Source: an uncultured Pelagibacteraceae bacterium
Lineage (GTDB): Bacteria > Pseudomonadota > Alphaproteobacteria > Pelagibacterales > AG-422-B15
Assembly (NCBI GenBank): GCA_902589175.1
Contig: CACIRX010000002.1
Location: forward strand, 54,783-118,782
Direction of reading: 5' to 3'
DNA: 64,000 nucleotides
Shown here one piece after another: positions 9,556 to 19,747 of the stretch. The notes beneath the pieces are model-generated. The model was not told where the DNA came from, did no database searches, and saw only the letters and a list, made by a program, of their open reading frames with translations. The stretch's first letter is position 1. Each line of letters begins with the position of its first letter. A program made the translations under genes and the position numbers.

Positions 9556-10230
9556 ATGATTAAGGTAAAAAAAGTTAATAAATCGTTTACTTTATTTAAC
9601 CAAAATAACGCGAAGATAACAGTTTTTAAAAATTTAAATTTTGAGGTTAATCCAGGTGAAATTGTAGCCCTTAAAGGACCATCAGGCATAGGTAAATCAA
9701 GTATTTTAAAGATGATTTATGGAAGTTATATAATTGATAAGGGTGCTATAATTATAAATAATAAAAATATTGCCACTCTATCGGCTCAGGAAATACTTAA
9801 ACTTAGAAAAACTTCAATTGGGTATGTGAGCCAATTTTTAAAAGTGATACCCCGTATTTCTGCTTTAGATGTAATAATGGAACCATTATTAAATTCAGGT
9901 GATAATAAAAATAATGCTTATAAAAAATCGATAAAACTTTTAAAGGACTTAAATATTGAGAAGAATTTGTGGCACTTATCTCCGCTAACTTTTTCTGGGG
10001 GCGAGCAACAGAGAATTAATATCGCACGAGGTTTTATAAAAGACCTTCCTTACTTGTTACTCGATGAGCCAACTGCAAGTCTTGACAGTAGAAATCGTGA
10101 TATAATTATCAATTTAATTAAAGCGAAATCTAATAGAGGCGTATCAATTATTGGAATCTTTCATGACGAATATTCTCGAAAAAAGTTGAATGTAAGAGAG
10201 ATTGATCTAAACATTGAAACAAAGCATTAA
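9556..10230 (+). CDS. phnL: C-P lyase ABC ATPase-like PhnL
   Basis: Walker A GPSGIGKSS, signature FSGGEQQR; synteny. Confidence 0.92.
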   Translation: MIKVKKVNKSFTLFNQNNAKITVFKNLNFEVNPGEIVALKGPSGIGKSSILKMIYGSYIIDKGAIIINNKNIATLSAQEILKLRKTSIGYVSQFLKVIPRISALDVIMEPLLNSGDNKNNAYKKSIKLLKDLNIEKNLWHLSPLTFSGGEQQRINIARGFIKDLPYLLLDEPTASLDSRNRDIIINLIKAKSNRGVSIIGIFHDEYSRKKLNVREIDLNIETKH

Positions 10231-10765
10231 AAGAAACGGCAAGGCTTTTATCGTCTTAGGTCCATCAGGATCTGGTAAAAATACCCTTATAAATGGAGCC
10301 TGTAAAAATATCGATAATCTAAAGGCGATCAAAAGATACATTACAAGAACTAAAATAGATATTAATGAAGACTATAACCCTATTGATGAAAAAATATTTA
10401 CACAAATGAAGAGTGAAAATTTATTTTGTACAACATGGAATGCAAATAATTGCAATTATGGTATTCACAAAGATGCAATTGATGATCTTAAAGATGGAAA
10501 AAACATAATATTTGCTGGATCTAGAGAATATATAAATAATATATTATATGATATATCCTCTTCTATCGTTATACACATAAATGCTACTAGCAATTTATTG
10601 AGTCAACGAATTTTTGATAGAAAAAGAGAGAACGAATTCGAAATCAACTCTCGAATAAAAAGAGAAAATTATAATTTACCAACAAGTACAAAATTTGTAG
10701 AAAATAATAGCAGTATTGATCAAGGTATTATGAATTTAACTGCATTAATTAAAAGTTTAATTTAA
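10214..10765 (+). CDS. phnN: Ribose 1,5-bisphosphokinase PhnN
   Basis: P-loop GPSGSGKNT; overlaps phnL by 17 nt. Confidence 0.88.
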   Translation: MKQSIKRNGKAFIVLGPSGSGKNTLINGACKNIDNLKAIKRYITRTKIDINEDYNPIDEKIFTQMKSENLFCTTWNANNCNYGIHKDAIDDLKDGKNIIFAGSREYINNILYDISSSIVIHINATSNLLSQRIFDRKRENEFEINSRIKRENYNLPTSTKFVENNSSIDQGIMNLTALIKSLI

Positions 10766-11465
10766 ACCTTTTTATTTCCTCAAAATGGCCATTTTTATTT
10801 TCACCAAGTAAACTAATTTCATTAAATTCAATTACATTATTTGATATTTTGTAAATTAATTTTTCTAGTTCTAATTTTTGTTTGTTAGATAATTTATTGT
10901 TATTTTGGTTCATTAGCGTCATATGAAATTTAAACTGATCAAAGACGAATGGATATCCCCACTCTTTTAAATATTTGTTTTGCTTAATAGTTAAAGAATC
11001 AGGGATCCTTTTTTTTATTTCTGTTTTATTTAGCTCTGCCCTAAAAGTATCTAGATGTTTAACAAGATCATTCTCAAGGTTTATTAATAATTTGTTTGGT
11101 TTTCTGCTAGTTATGAAAGTAAATTTTTTACTATAAACAATTTTTAAACCTTGTATCTTAAATCTACTATGTTGTGCTGCTATATGGCTAATAACATCAT
11201 AAAAATTTTTTGTTTTAACATTTCTTTTAAGTCTAAATGGTGCCTTTAATGTTGCGTGAAACCCATACTTTGCAGGCTGTTCACAATAGTCTTTAAGTTC
11301 ATCAAAGAATGTAAAACCTCTATTAATAAAATATTTTTGACGTCTTGTTAGTGATATTTTTTTCTTTTTATTGATATCTCTACCTAAAAGGTTTTTTCCG
11401 AAGTTTTCTAAACTCGAGTTTTTTTTAGGCAAAAAGTAAATTGCCACTCTTTTGTAATTAGTCAT
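10749..11465 (-). CDS. DUF1045/TIGR03223-type phosphonate-metabolism protein, 2H phosphoesterase-like
   Basis: Two HxTL motifs (GFHATLKAPF, FHMTLM); convergent with phnN, divergent from phnM. Confidence 0.82.
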   Translation of the reverse strand: MTNYKRVAIYFLPKKNSSLENFGKNLLGRDINKKKKISLTRRQKYFINRGFTFFDELKDYCEQPAKYGFHATLKAPFRLKRNVKTKNFYDVISHIAAQHSRFKIQGLKIVYSKKFTFITSRKPNKLLINLENDLVKHLDTFRAELNKTEIKKRIPDSLTIKQNKYLKEWGYPFVFDQFKFHMTLMNQNNNKLSNKQKLELEKLIYKISNNVIEFNEISLLGENKNGHFEEIKRFKLNF

Positions 11466-11514
11466 AATACTTTAACAATAATCTAATAAATTAGTAATAT
11501 CTTGTTAAATAAAT

Positions 11515-12657
11515 ATGAATGAATTTGTAATAAAAAATGCCCATATTGTTTGTCCGGACGAATCTTTTATGGGCCATGTTTACATTGCAAACGGTATAAT
11601 AAAGGATTTAAGTAAAGGAAATTATACAGGAAATTCTGCTTTCGATTTAAACAAGGATTTCTTAATTCCTGGTTTAATCGAACTTCATACAGATAATATC
11701 GAAAGACATTTAACACCCAGGCCAAAAGTAGAATGGCCAATTATAAACGCATTGCTAGCTCATGATAGAGAATTGTCTTCCGTCGGTATAACCACGGTAT
11801 TTGATGCACTTAGAGTTGGATCGATACCAAAAGGGAACCTTCAAGGTGAATATAAAAAATATGCTAAAGCAACAGCTGACCAAATTTCAACTTTAAAAAA
11901 AAATAAACTTTTTAAAATTGACCATTATATTCACTTGCGTGCAGAAACCGCATCTGAAACGTTAGCAAATGAACTTGATGAGTTTGATGAATCAAGCAAC
12001 GTTAAAATGATAAGCATTATGGACCATACACCGGGACAAAGACAATTTAGAAATACAGATAAATATAAGGAATATTTAGCGGGTAAATATCAACTATCTG
12101 ATGAAGAAATGGAAAATCACTTCTCTAAATTAAAAGCACTGCAGTCAAAAAATAGTGAAATACATATAAAGAAAATATCTGAAGCACAAATGAGATTTCA
12201 ATGTGTTCTTGCGAGTCATGATGACACTACTATAGAAGATGTATTAAGTTCAAAAAATCTAGGAGTTTCAATAGCAGAATTTCCAACCACAATCGAAGCA
12301 GCAAAAGAGTCGCAAAAAGAAGACATGAAAATTATCATGGGTTCGCCAAATTTAATGAGAGGTGGGTCACATTCTGGAAATATTTCAGCTCAAGAACTCA
12401 TAGACGAAAATTGCCTTGATATTTTTAGCTCTGACTATATCCCGTCATCCCTACTTTCTTCAGCTGTCAAATGGGGTTTAGAGTCCGGTAATATGCCAAA
12501 AGCAATTGCCTCTATTTCAAGAAACCCAGCAATAGCTACACAGCTTCTAGACCGAGGTAGTATACAGTGCGGCATGAAGGCGGACCTAGTTAGTTTCAGT
12601 ATTTATAACAATTTACCAATAGTAAAAAAAGTATGGGTATCTGGACAAGCGATATAA
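11515..12657 (+). CDS. phnM: Alpha-D-ribose 1-methylphosphonate 5-triphosphate diphosphatase PhnM
   Basis: Amidohydrolase (FLIPGLIELHTDNIERHLTPRP), PhnM hallmark. Confidence 0.94.
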   Translation: MNEFVIKNAHIVCPDESFMGHVYIANGIIKDLSKGNYTGNSAFDLNKDFLIPGLIELHTDNIERHLTPRPKVEWPIINALLAHDRELSSVGITTVFDALRVGSIPKGNLQGEYKKYAKATADQISTLKKNKLFKIDHYIHLRAETASETLANELDEFDESSNVKMISIMDHTPGQRQFRNTDKYKEYLAGKYQLSDEEMENHFSKLKALQSKNSEIHIKKISEAQMRFQCVLASHDDTTIEDVLSSKNLGVSIAEFPTTIEAAKESQKEDMKIIMGSPNLMRGGSHSGNISAQELIDENCLDIFSSDYIPSSLLSSAVKWGLESGNMPKAIASISRNPAIATQLLDRGSIQCGMKADLVSFSIYNNLPIVKKVWVSGQAI

Positions 12658-13296
12658 TTAATCGTAAAATCGAAGAATAAAATATGCAATTAAGAGTCCA
12701 ATTAATTGCATAAAAATAAACATCAACACGTGCTGTGGATCTATACCGGTAAATGTGTTGGTGAATGATCTACTGATCGTGACAGCTGGATTGGCAAATG
12801 ACGTTGAAGATGTGAACCAGTAAGCCCCAGTTATATATAAAGCCACCGCTATTGCTGGATCTCTTTTTGCCTTTAGTGTGAGCACAATTGTAATTAATAA
12901 GCCTATTGTTGCAACCACTTCAGAGACATGAATATTAATTCCTGTTCTTTCTTTAGTTGAAAATTCAATAAATAAATCATCAAAAATATAATTTGCTAAA
13001 ATGACTCCAGAAGTGCCACCCACTAGTTGAAAAATGATAAATAATATCATCGTTACGTTATTAATATCTGATTTAAATCTAAAATAAAGTGTAACAACTG
13101 GATTAAAATGAGCTCCAGATATAGGACCAAATATTGATATTATCACGTAAAGCATTGCTCCTGTTGCTATTGCATTAGCAAGCAATACAACACCTTCATT
13201 TGTAGGAGATAGATTTTCGGCCATTATCCCTGATCCTACTACCGAGAAAACAAGTAAGAGTGTACCCAGATATTCAGAAAGTATTTTTTTAGGCAT
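12658..13296 (-). CDS. MIP/aquaporin family channel, AqpS-like
   Basis: Two NPA-type boxes (HFNPVV, FANPAV); adjacent to arsC. Confidence 0.85.
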   Translation of the reverse strand: MPKKILSEYLGTLLLVFSVVGSGIMAENLSPTNEGVVLLANAIATGAMLYVIISIFGPISGAHFNPVVTLYFRFKSDINNVTMILFIIFQLVGGTSGVILANYIFDDLFIEFSTKERTGINIHVSEVVATIGLLITIVLTLKAKRDPAIAVALYITGAYWFTSSTSFANPAVTISRSFTNTFTGIDPQHVLMFIFMQLIGLLIAYFILRFYD

Positions 13297-13725
13297 TTAT
13301 TTAAGCAAATTTTCTTTTATTAATTGATCAATATAATCAAATGTAGATCTAAAAAACTTTTTGTGATCGACTTCGTTTAAGTTCTGTTTAACGGGGTCTT
13401 CAATATTGAAATGAAATGTTTTTGGAGCACCCGGCCAGATCGGACATGTTTCTTTAGCGGCATTTCCACACACAGTAACGACATAATCCATAGAGGGAGA
13501 GTTGGGCTCACCAAATACGTCCCAACTTTTACTATAGAGTTTCTCAGTCGGTATTTTCATATCATCTAATAAATCGAGTGTTTTAGGATTTATTATTCCT
13601 GAAGGTGTGCTACCAGCGCTATAGCCTTTCAGACTTTCACTATATTTATAATTGGTAATTGCCTCAGCTATAATGCTTCTGGCTGAATTTTGCGTACATA
13701 AATATAAAACATTTTTAATGCTCAT
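13297..13725 (-). CDS. arsC: Arsenate reductase, LMW-phosphatase type
   Basis: CTQNSARS P-loop; VCGNAAKETCPIWPGAP. Confidence 0.88.
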   Translation of the reverse strand: MSIKNVLYLCTQNSARSIIAEAITNYKYSESLKGYSAGSTPSGIINPKTLDLLDDMKIPTEKLYSKSWDVFGEPNSPSMDYVVTVCGNAAKETCPIWPGAPKTFHFNIEDPVKQNLNEVDHKKFFRSTFDYIDQLIKENLLK

Positions 13726-14423
13726 ATACCAAGAGAATATCCAGCAGATCTAATTGTTCTAATTGGGTCGTATTCAAATCCTTCGTTTAATGCTTTTCTT
13801 AATCTTCTGATATGAACATCAACTGTTCTAGGCTCGACATATGGACTTGTAGTCCATACATAATCTAATAATTGTTGTCTTGAAAATACTTTACCTTGAT
13901 TTTCCATTAAAAAACGCAATAAATTAAATTCCGTTGGTCCAAGACTTATTTCTGTTTTATCCCTGGTGACACGATGCGTTGAAACATCTAATTGAATTCC
14001 CTTATAAGTAAGAACTTCATTATAAAAAATAGGTCTTAAGCGTTTAAGTACTGCTTTAATTCTTGCTACTAACTCATTGACTGAAAATGGTTTTGTTATG
14101 TAGTCATCAATTTCAGTTTCAAATGCTCTTAATTTATCTTCTTCTTCTCCTTTAGCTGTGAGCATAATTAAAGGAATGTTCTTTGTAGTTTTATCTTTAC
14201 GTACTCGTCTACACAATTCTAACCCAGAAATATTTGGGAGCATCCAGTCAACGATTATGAGATCGTATTTAATATCACCAAATATACTATCCAATGCGCT
14301 ATCGCCATCAAAGCATACGTCTACATCAAATCCACTAGCTGTGAGATTGTATTTTAATAATTCAACTATTGAGACTTCATCCTCAATTACTAGGATTTTA
14401 GGTTTCATTACACCTTTTCCCAC
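13722..14423 (-). CDS. phoB: Phosphate regulon response regulator PhoB
   Basis: Receiver plus OmpR-type wHTH; adjacent to phoU/pst. Confidence 0.95.
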   Translation of the reverse strand: MGKGVMKPKILVIEDEVSIVELLKYNLTASGFDVDVCFDGDSALDSIFGDIKYDLIIVDWMLPNISGLELCRRVRKDKTTKNIPLIMLTAKGEEEDKLRAFETEIDDYITKPFSVNELVARIKAVLKRLRPIFYNEVLTYKGIQLDVSTHRVTRDKTEISLGPTEFNLLRFLMENQGKVFSRQQLLDYVWTTSPYVEPRTVDVHIRRLRKALNEGFEYDPIRTIRSAGYSLGI

Positions 14424-15100
14424 TTAATTCTTTTTTCCGACTTACGTTCTAAGGCTTGACCAGTTGTAATGAAGTGAATGTCTTCAGCAATATTTTGAAC
14501 ATAATCTCCTATTCTCTCTATGTTTTTAGCAATCGACAATAAATGTGAACAGCCTGTAATTGTATCTGGGTCTTCTGCCATCGTCTTAAGAAGATCCCTG
14601 TAAATTGATAAATACAATTCATCAATATCGCCGTCTAAATCCCAAGCATTAATTGCTAGCGTATCTGATTTTTGAACGAAGGCATCTAAAACATTTTTTA
14701 TCATTCTTTGAACGTTCTCACCCATATTGACAATTTCTGAAACCGGCGTGTCGGGCATATTTATTTTTACATTTGCAACTCTTTTAGCAATATTGGTAGC
14801 GTGATCACCCATTCTCTCGAGATCGTTTGCAATGCTTAGTGCCGAAAGTACGGTTCTTAAATCATTAGCAAGCGGTTGCCTCATTGCAATTACTTTGTAT
14901 GTTAAAGCATCAATTTCCTTTTCTAAGGCATCTATTTTATTATCATCTCTTAAAATTTCTTCTGCAAAAGCAGTATCTTTATCACCCAAAGCAACAAGAG
15001 AATTGTGAAGCTGTGTTTCAACCAATCCTCCCATTTTAATTAATGTACTATTTATTAAATCTAATTGCTCATCATAAGATGAAACTATGTGTTCACTCAT
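14408..15100 (-). CDS. phoU: Phosphate signalling protein PhoU
   Basis: PhoU-type sequence (MRQPLANDLRTVLSALSIANDLERMGDHATNIAKR). Confidence 0.96.
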   Translation of the reverse strand: MSEHIVSSYDEQLDLINSTLIKMGGLVETQLHNSLVALGDKDTAFAEEILRDDNKIDALEKEIDALTYKVIAMRQPLANDLRTVLSALSIANDLERMGDHATNIAKRVANVKINMPDTPVSEIVNMGENVQRMIKNVLDAFVQKSDTLAINAWDLDGDIDELYLSIYRDLLKTMAEDPDTITGCSHLLSIAKNIERIGDYVQNIAEDIHFITTGQALERKSEKRIKWEKV

Positions 15101-15861
15101 TAACCAAACCTCCCTGTTATATAATCTTGCGTTCTCTGATCTGATGGATTTGAAAAGATTGTTTCAGTCTTATCAACTTCAACTAATTTACCTAAATGAA
15201 AAAAACCTGTCCTTGATGAAACTCTAGCGGCTTGTTGCATCGAGTGTGTAACAATAATTATTGTATATTCTGTTTTAAGATCTCCCATTAATTCTTCAAT
15301 TCTAGCCGTAGCAATTGGGTCTAAAGCTGAACAAGGCTCATCCATTAGAATAATATCTGGATTTACGGATATAGCTCTTGCAATACACAATCTTTGTTGC
15401 TGTCCACCCGAGAGGCCTGTTCCCGCATCGTATAATCTATCTTTAACCTCATCAAAGAGAGCCGCTTTTTTTAGACTGGTAACAACAATTTCTTCTAAAT
15501 CAGATTTATGTTCTGCTATTCCATGTATTCTTGGACCATAAGCTACATTTTCAAAAATAGATTTTGGAAAGGGGTTCGGCTTTTGAAAAACCATGCCCAC
15601 CCGTTCTCTTAGTTGTTCAACTTGCATGTCTGGTGCATAAATATCGTTGCCATCGATTTCTATTTTTCCTTGTACTTTGCATATATCAATAACATCGTTC
15701 ATTCTATTTAAGCATCTAATAAAGGTTGATTTACCACAACCTGATGGACCTATTAAAGCAGTGACTTGTTTTTCTTCCATGTACATGGAAACATCGAAGA
15801 GTGCCTGTTTCTCTCCATAATAAACATTCAAGTTATCTGCTTTTATTTTTATACTTTTCAT
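15100..15861 (-). CDS. pstB: Phosphate ABC transporter ATPase PstB
   Basis: ABC ATPase motifs [18 protein letters not shown]; synteny. Confidence 0.97.
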   Translation of the reverse strand: MKSIKIKADNLNVYYGEKQALFDVSMYMEEKQVTALIGPSGCGKSTFIRCLNRMNDVIDICKVQGKIEIDGNDIYAPDMQVEQLRERVGMVFQKPNPFPKSIFENVAYGPRIHGIAEHKSDLEEIVVTSLKKAALFDEVKDRLYDAGTGLSGGQQQRLCIARAISVNPDIILMDEPCSALDPIATARIEELMGDLKTEYTIIIVTHSMQQAARVSSRTGFFHLGKLVEVDKTETIFSNPSDQRTQDYITGRFG

Positions 15862-15869
15862 ATTCTATT

Positions 15870-17153
15870 TTACCATTTTGTTTCAAATTTTCTTCTAATT
15901 AATACTGCAGCTAAATTCATTAAAATTAAAAATCCAAGTAACATCATAATTGTAGCTGAAGTTTTTTCAACATAACCTCTTTCTGCGCTTTCTGACCATA
16001 AATAAACCTGAACTGGCAAAGAGGCAGAAGCATCCAGCGGTGTTTGTGGAACATCTACAACAAATGCCACCATACCAATTAATAATAATGGCGCAGTTTC
16101 TCCAAGTGCTTGAGCAAGGCCTATAATTGTACCTGTTAATGCACCAGGCATTGCTACAGGAACTACATGATGCATTACTGCTTGCATTTTGGTTGCTCCG
16201 ACTGCTAATGCTCCTTCTCTTATTGATGGTGGCACCGCCCTTAATGAGGCTCTAGTTGCAATAATTATTGTTGGTAGGGTCATTAAAGATAAGACTATGC
16301 CTCCAACCAGTGGTGTTGACCTTGGCAATCCAAATGTATTTAAAATAATACCAAGCCCCAATAAGCCAAATACAATAGAAGGTACCGCTGCTAAATTATT
16401 AATATTAATTTCAATAAAATCGGTAACTCTATTTTTTGGTGCAAATTCCTCAAGATAAATAGCTGCAAAAATTCCAATAGGAAAAGACAAAATCAAAACT
16501 ACCAAAATTGTGAATAAAGAACCTACTATTGAACCTCCTACTCCTGCCAGTTCAGGTTCTCGGCTGTCACCCCTCATTAAAAATGGTAGATTGAATTCAT
16601 AGCTGACAAGTCCCCTATCTACAAGGTCATCAAAAAATAAAAGTTGAATATCTTTAATTCTTCTTTTGTCTTCATCTAAGTCCCTTGGGTAGTTTCCTTT
16701 ATTAACCTGATCTACATCGTCGGAGGCAGTTAAATATATTGTTTCTGTTTCATTTATATTTGACTTATTCGATTTTAAAAATTCTCTTATTTCTTGCTCA
16801 AATTCAATACTGAATAATCGTATCAACATTTTCTTATCTTTTTTCTCTTCAATATCTGGGAAAAGTCCATAAATAGCCTTTTTGGAAAAAGAATACATTG
16901 ACAGGTTGTTAATATCCTCTGAACTCATTTCAGAAAATTGTGTCGTGTCTTCAATAAGATTTAAAAAAGGTACATCTACCTGGATAACAGTTCTATAAAA
17001 TGCTGAATAGCCAGATGAAAATATATTTAGAAATAAAATAAGCACCCATGCAAGCGCAAAGCTCATTGCACCAATACAATAAATCCTAAATCTTTTCTCT
17101 GAATTTAGCCTTTTATTTAAACTATTTATTCTTTGTTCTATTCTATCAGTCAT
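15870..17153 (-). CDS. pstA: Phosphate ABC transporter permease PstA
   Basis: PstA permease domain; synteny. Confidence 0.94.
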   Translation of the reverse strand: MTDRIEQRINSLNKRLNSEKRFRIYCIGAMSFALAWVLILFLNIFSSGYSAFYRTVIQVDVPFLNLIEDTTQFSEMSSEDINNLSMYSFSKKAIYGLFPDIEEKKDKKMLIRLFSIEFEQEIREFLKSNKSNINETETIYLTASDDVDQVNKGNYPRDLDEDKRRIKDIQLLFFDDLVDRGLVSYEFNLPFLMRGDSREPELAGVGGSIVGSLFTILVVLILSFPIGIFAAIYLEEFAPKNRVTDFIEININNLAAVPSIVFGLLGLGIILNTFGLPRSTPLVGGIVLSLMTLPTIIIATRASLRAVPPSIREGALAVGATKMQAVMHHVVPVAMPGALTGTIIGLAQALGETAPLLLIGMVAFVVDVPQTPLDASASLPVQVYLWSESAERGYVEKTSATIMMLLGFLILMNLAAVLIRRKFETKW

Positions 17154-18537
17154 ATCTCTCCGTATATTTTTTTACGACCTGTAAAGCTATAAAATTTAGA
17201 GCCAATGTAACAACGAACAAGGTTAAACCCAAAGCAAAAGCTGACTGTGTTTTTGGGCTATCAAATTCTTGATCACCGATTAAAATAACAACAATCTGAG
17301 TAGTAATTGTAGTTGCCGCATCAAGCGGATTAGCTGTTAATTTTGCATTTAATCCTGCAGCCATAACAACAATCATTGTCTCCCCAATCGCTCTTGAGAC
17401 AGCTAATAAAAAAGAACCTACAATACCTGGCAACGCAGCTGGCAATAATACTTTAACAATTGTTTCCCTTTTGGTTGCTCCCATGGCATAAGAGCCTTCT
17501 CTTAAACTTTGAGGTACAGATTTTATTACATCATCAGAAAGTGATGAAATAAATGGTATTATCATTATTCCCATAACAAATCCCGCAGCTAGAGCGCTTT
17601 CAGAAGAAACAGTAAGTCCAGCACCCTGACCGATATCTCTCACTAAAGGTGCAACAGTTAACGCTGCAAAAAATCCGTATACAACCGTTGGAATACCAGC
17701 AAGAATTTCAATAATTGGCTTAGCCCAATCTCTGACTTTTGGAGAAGCGTATTCAGACATATAAATGGCTGTGAGTAAACCAACTGGGACTGAGACACAC
17801 ATTGCAATTAATGCAATAAGAAATGTTCCAGCAAATAATGGAACAGCGCCAAATGCATTGGCCAAGTCTCTTGTATCAAGATCTCCAGCTTCTCTTACAA
17901 AAACTCTTTGAGGACTCCAATTTAATCCAAATAAAAAATCGGTTATTGGAACTTGAGAAAAAAAACGCAACGTTTCATATAATAAAGAAAAAATTATTCC
18001 AACAGTGGTCATTATAGCGACAAGTGAGCATGTAAAATACAAGACTAGTAAAAATTTCTCGACAATCTTTCTAGAATTAAGTTTGTTATTAATATTGAAT
18101 AATGAGTAAAGAACCAGTAAACCTGACAACCCAAGAACTGTAACATAAGTTAAGTTTTCACTCGTCTTATTAATATAATTTAATTTATTTACGGCACCAT
18201 TTATAAGAATAGTATTTTCATCAAAAAGTTTTATGCCCAATGCAGTGTTTTCGATTTGGGTAAATAATAAACTTAGTTCTGTTTCTGTATAACTGCCAAG
18301 TGCTATGAAATCACTTAATACATATTGCTCAATAAAAAATGATTTAAACGAAGTAATCATCAACAGTATCAATAACGCTGGCACAACAGCCCATAGAGCT
18401 ACGTAGTACCCATAATAATGACTAAGTGATTTAAGATTTTTTTGATTTGAAGTCCTAAGATTTTTTGCTCTTAAATTTCCTAGAAAATAGCTGGCGATAC
18501 CAATTAGAATAATTAAAGAAATTAATATAAATCCCAT
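17146..18537 (-). CDS. pstC: Phosphate ABC transporter permease PstC
   Basis: PstC permease domain; synteny. Confidence 0.94.
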   Translation of the reverse strand: MGFILISLIILIGIASYFLGNLRAKNLRTSNQKNLKSLSHYYGYYVALWAVVPALLILLMITSFKSFFIEQYVLSDFIALGSYTETELSLLFTQIENTALGIKLFDENTILINGAVNKLNYINKTSENLTYVTVLGLSGLLVLYSLFNINNKLNSRKIVEKFLLVLYFTCSLVAIMTTVGIIFSLLYETLRFFSQVPITDFLFGLNWSPQRVFVREAGDLDTRDLANAFGAVPLFAGTFLIALIAMCVSVPVGLLTAIYMSEYASPKVRDWAKPIIEILAGIPTVVYGFFAALTVAPLVRDIGQGAGLTVSSESALAAGFVMGIMIIPFISSLSDDVIKSVPQSLREGSYAMGATKRETIVKVLLPAALPGIVGSFLLAVSRAIGETMIVVMAAGLNAKLTANPLDAATTITTQIVVILIGDQEFDSPKTQSAFALGLTLFVVTLALNFIALQVVKKYTERYD

Positions 18538-18560
18538 GCTTCACCATAATGCTTATTTAA

Positions 18561-18591
18561 CAACTGAGACAAGCGTAACTTGCCTCAGTTG
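18561..18591 (-). promoter_or_regulatory. Intercistronic hairpin between pstS and pstC
   Basis: 13-bp stem CAACTGAGGCAAG/CTTGTCTCAGTTG with one G-T wobble; no strong T-tract. Confidence 0.75.
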
Positions 18592-18608
18592 TGGATTAAT
18601 CAAGTCTT

Positions 18609-19682
18609 TTAGTCCAGATCGAGTGTTTCTAAGTTAGCAACTCTTGATCTTATATCAGATGCATCACCATCAGATAATGCAACTAAACCGATATCAGTTA
18701 GATATCCATCTTCACCCATTGCATCAGGACTTGTGAAAGCTTCAAGAAACTCTTCAATTCCTGGCACAACACCTACGTGAGCTTTTTTCACATAGAACTG
18801 TAATGGTCGTGCAATTGGGTAAGAATAATCCTGGATACCAGCAAGCGTTGGCTGAATTCCAGTGATCGAAGCAGATTTAATTTTATCTTCGTTAGCTAGA
18901 AGGTAGCTGTAACCAAAGTAACCAAATCTTTCTGGATCCTCTGATAATTTTTGAACTATTAAAGTGTCGTTTTCACCAGCTTCAATAACTCTTCCATCTT
19001 CTCGCACTACTGCACATTTTTTCTTTGCCTTTTCACCGGCATTTTCCCAAAGTGTGTATGCGCCTGCTGCTTTGCAACCTTTTTTCATAATAAGTGAATT
19101 CCAAGCATCTCTTGTACCAGATGTCGGCGGTGCAACTAGGATTTCAATTTTATGATCAGGTAATGAAGCATCAATGTCAGACCATTTTTCATATGGGTTA
19201 TCAATTAAATTTCCAGCAATGACATTACCCTCGCCATCTTTTGCAACATTAGCGGGTACTTTTTCTGCAATTGCTAAAAATAAATGCTCTTGCGTAAAGT
19301 CTGCATCGGCAGCATCTAAGCTATGAGCAAGCGTCAAGCCGTCATTACCAATTGTAATTTCAATTATATCAGTAACGCCATTTTTAGCGCATAATGCCTT
19401 TTCTTTACTTTTAATTTTACGAGACGCATTGGTAATATCGGGGTGATCGGTACCAACTCCAGCACAGAATAATTTCATTCCACCGCCCGTACCAGTACTC
19501 TCAATCACTGGTGTATTAAATCCAGTCTTACCAAATCTCTCAGCAACTACGGTTGCATAAGGGTATACAGTCGACGAACCAACGATTTTTATAGTATCTC
19601 TAGCTTGAGAACTGAATGTAAAAATTGATGAAGCGAAAACTGCAATAATCATTATTTTGATTAATCTCATTATTTTCTCCAT
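18609..19682 (-). CDS. pstS: Phosphate ABC transporter substrate-binding protein PstS
   Basis: Signal peptide, IVGSSTVYPYATVVAERF motif. Confidence 0.95.
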   Translation of the reverse strand: MEKIMRLIKIMIIAVFASSIFTFSSQARDTIKIVGSSTVYPYATVVAERFGKTGFNTPVIESTGTGGGMKLFCAGVGTDHPDITNASRKIKSKEKALCAKNGVTDIIEITIGNDGLTLAHSLDAADADFTQEHLFLAIAEKVPANVAKDGEGNVIAGNLIDNPYEKWSDIDASLPDHKIEILVAPPTSGTRDAWNSLIMKKGCKAAGAYTLWENAGEKAKKKCAVVREDGRVIEAGENDTLIVQKLSEDPERFGYFGYSYLLANEDKIKSASITGIQPTLAGIQDYSYPIARPLQFYVKKAHVGVVPGIEEFLEAFTSPDAMGEDGYLTDIGLVALSDGDASDIRSRVANLETLDLD

Positions 19683-19718
19683 TAAGGTTTAGAATCATTA
19701 CTAACTTATTTTGCCTTG

Positions 19719-19747
19719 ATTACAAAATTATAACGTTTTTGTTACAT
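19719..19747 (-). promoter_or_regulatory. Candidate Pho box upstream of pstS
   Basis: Minus-strand 7-mers ATGTAAC, ACGTTAT, TTGTAAT at exact 11-nt spacing. Confidence 0.65.

Noticed and set aside
11470-11508. Possible Pho box upstream of phnM (TTAGTAA-TATC-TTGTTAA)
   Set aside because: Only two degenerate half-sites in an AT-rich spacer; not distinguishable from background by eye.
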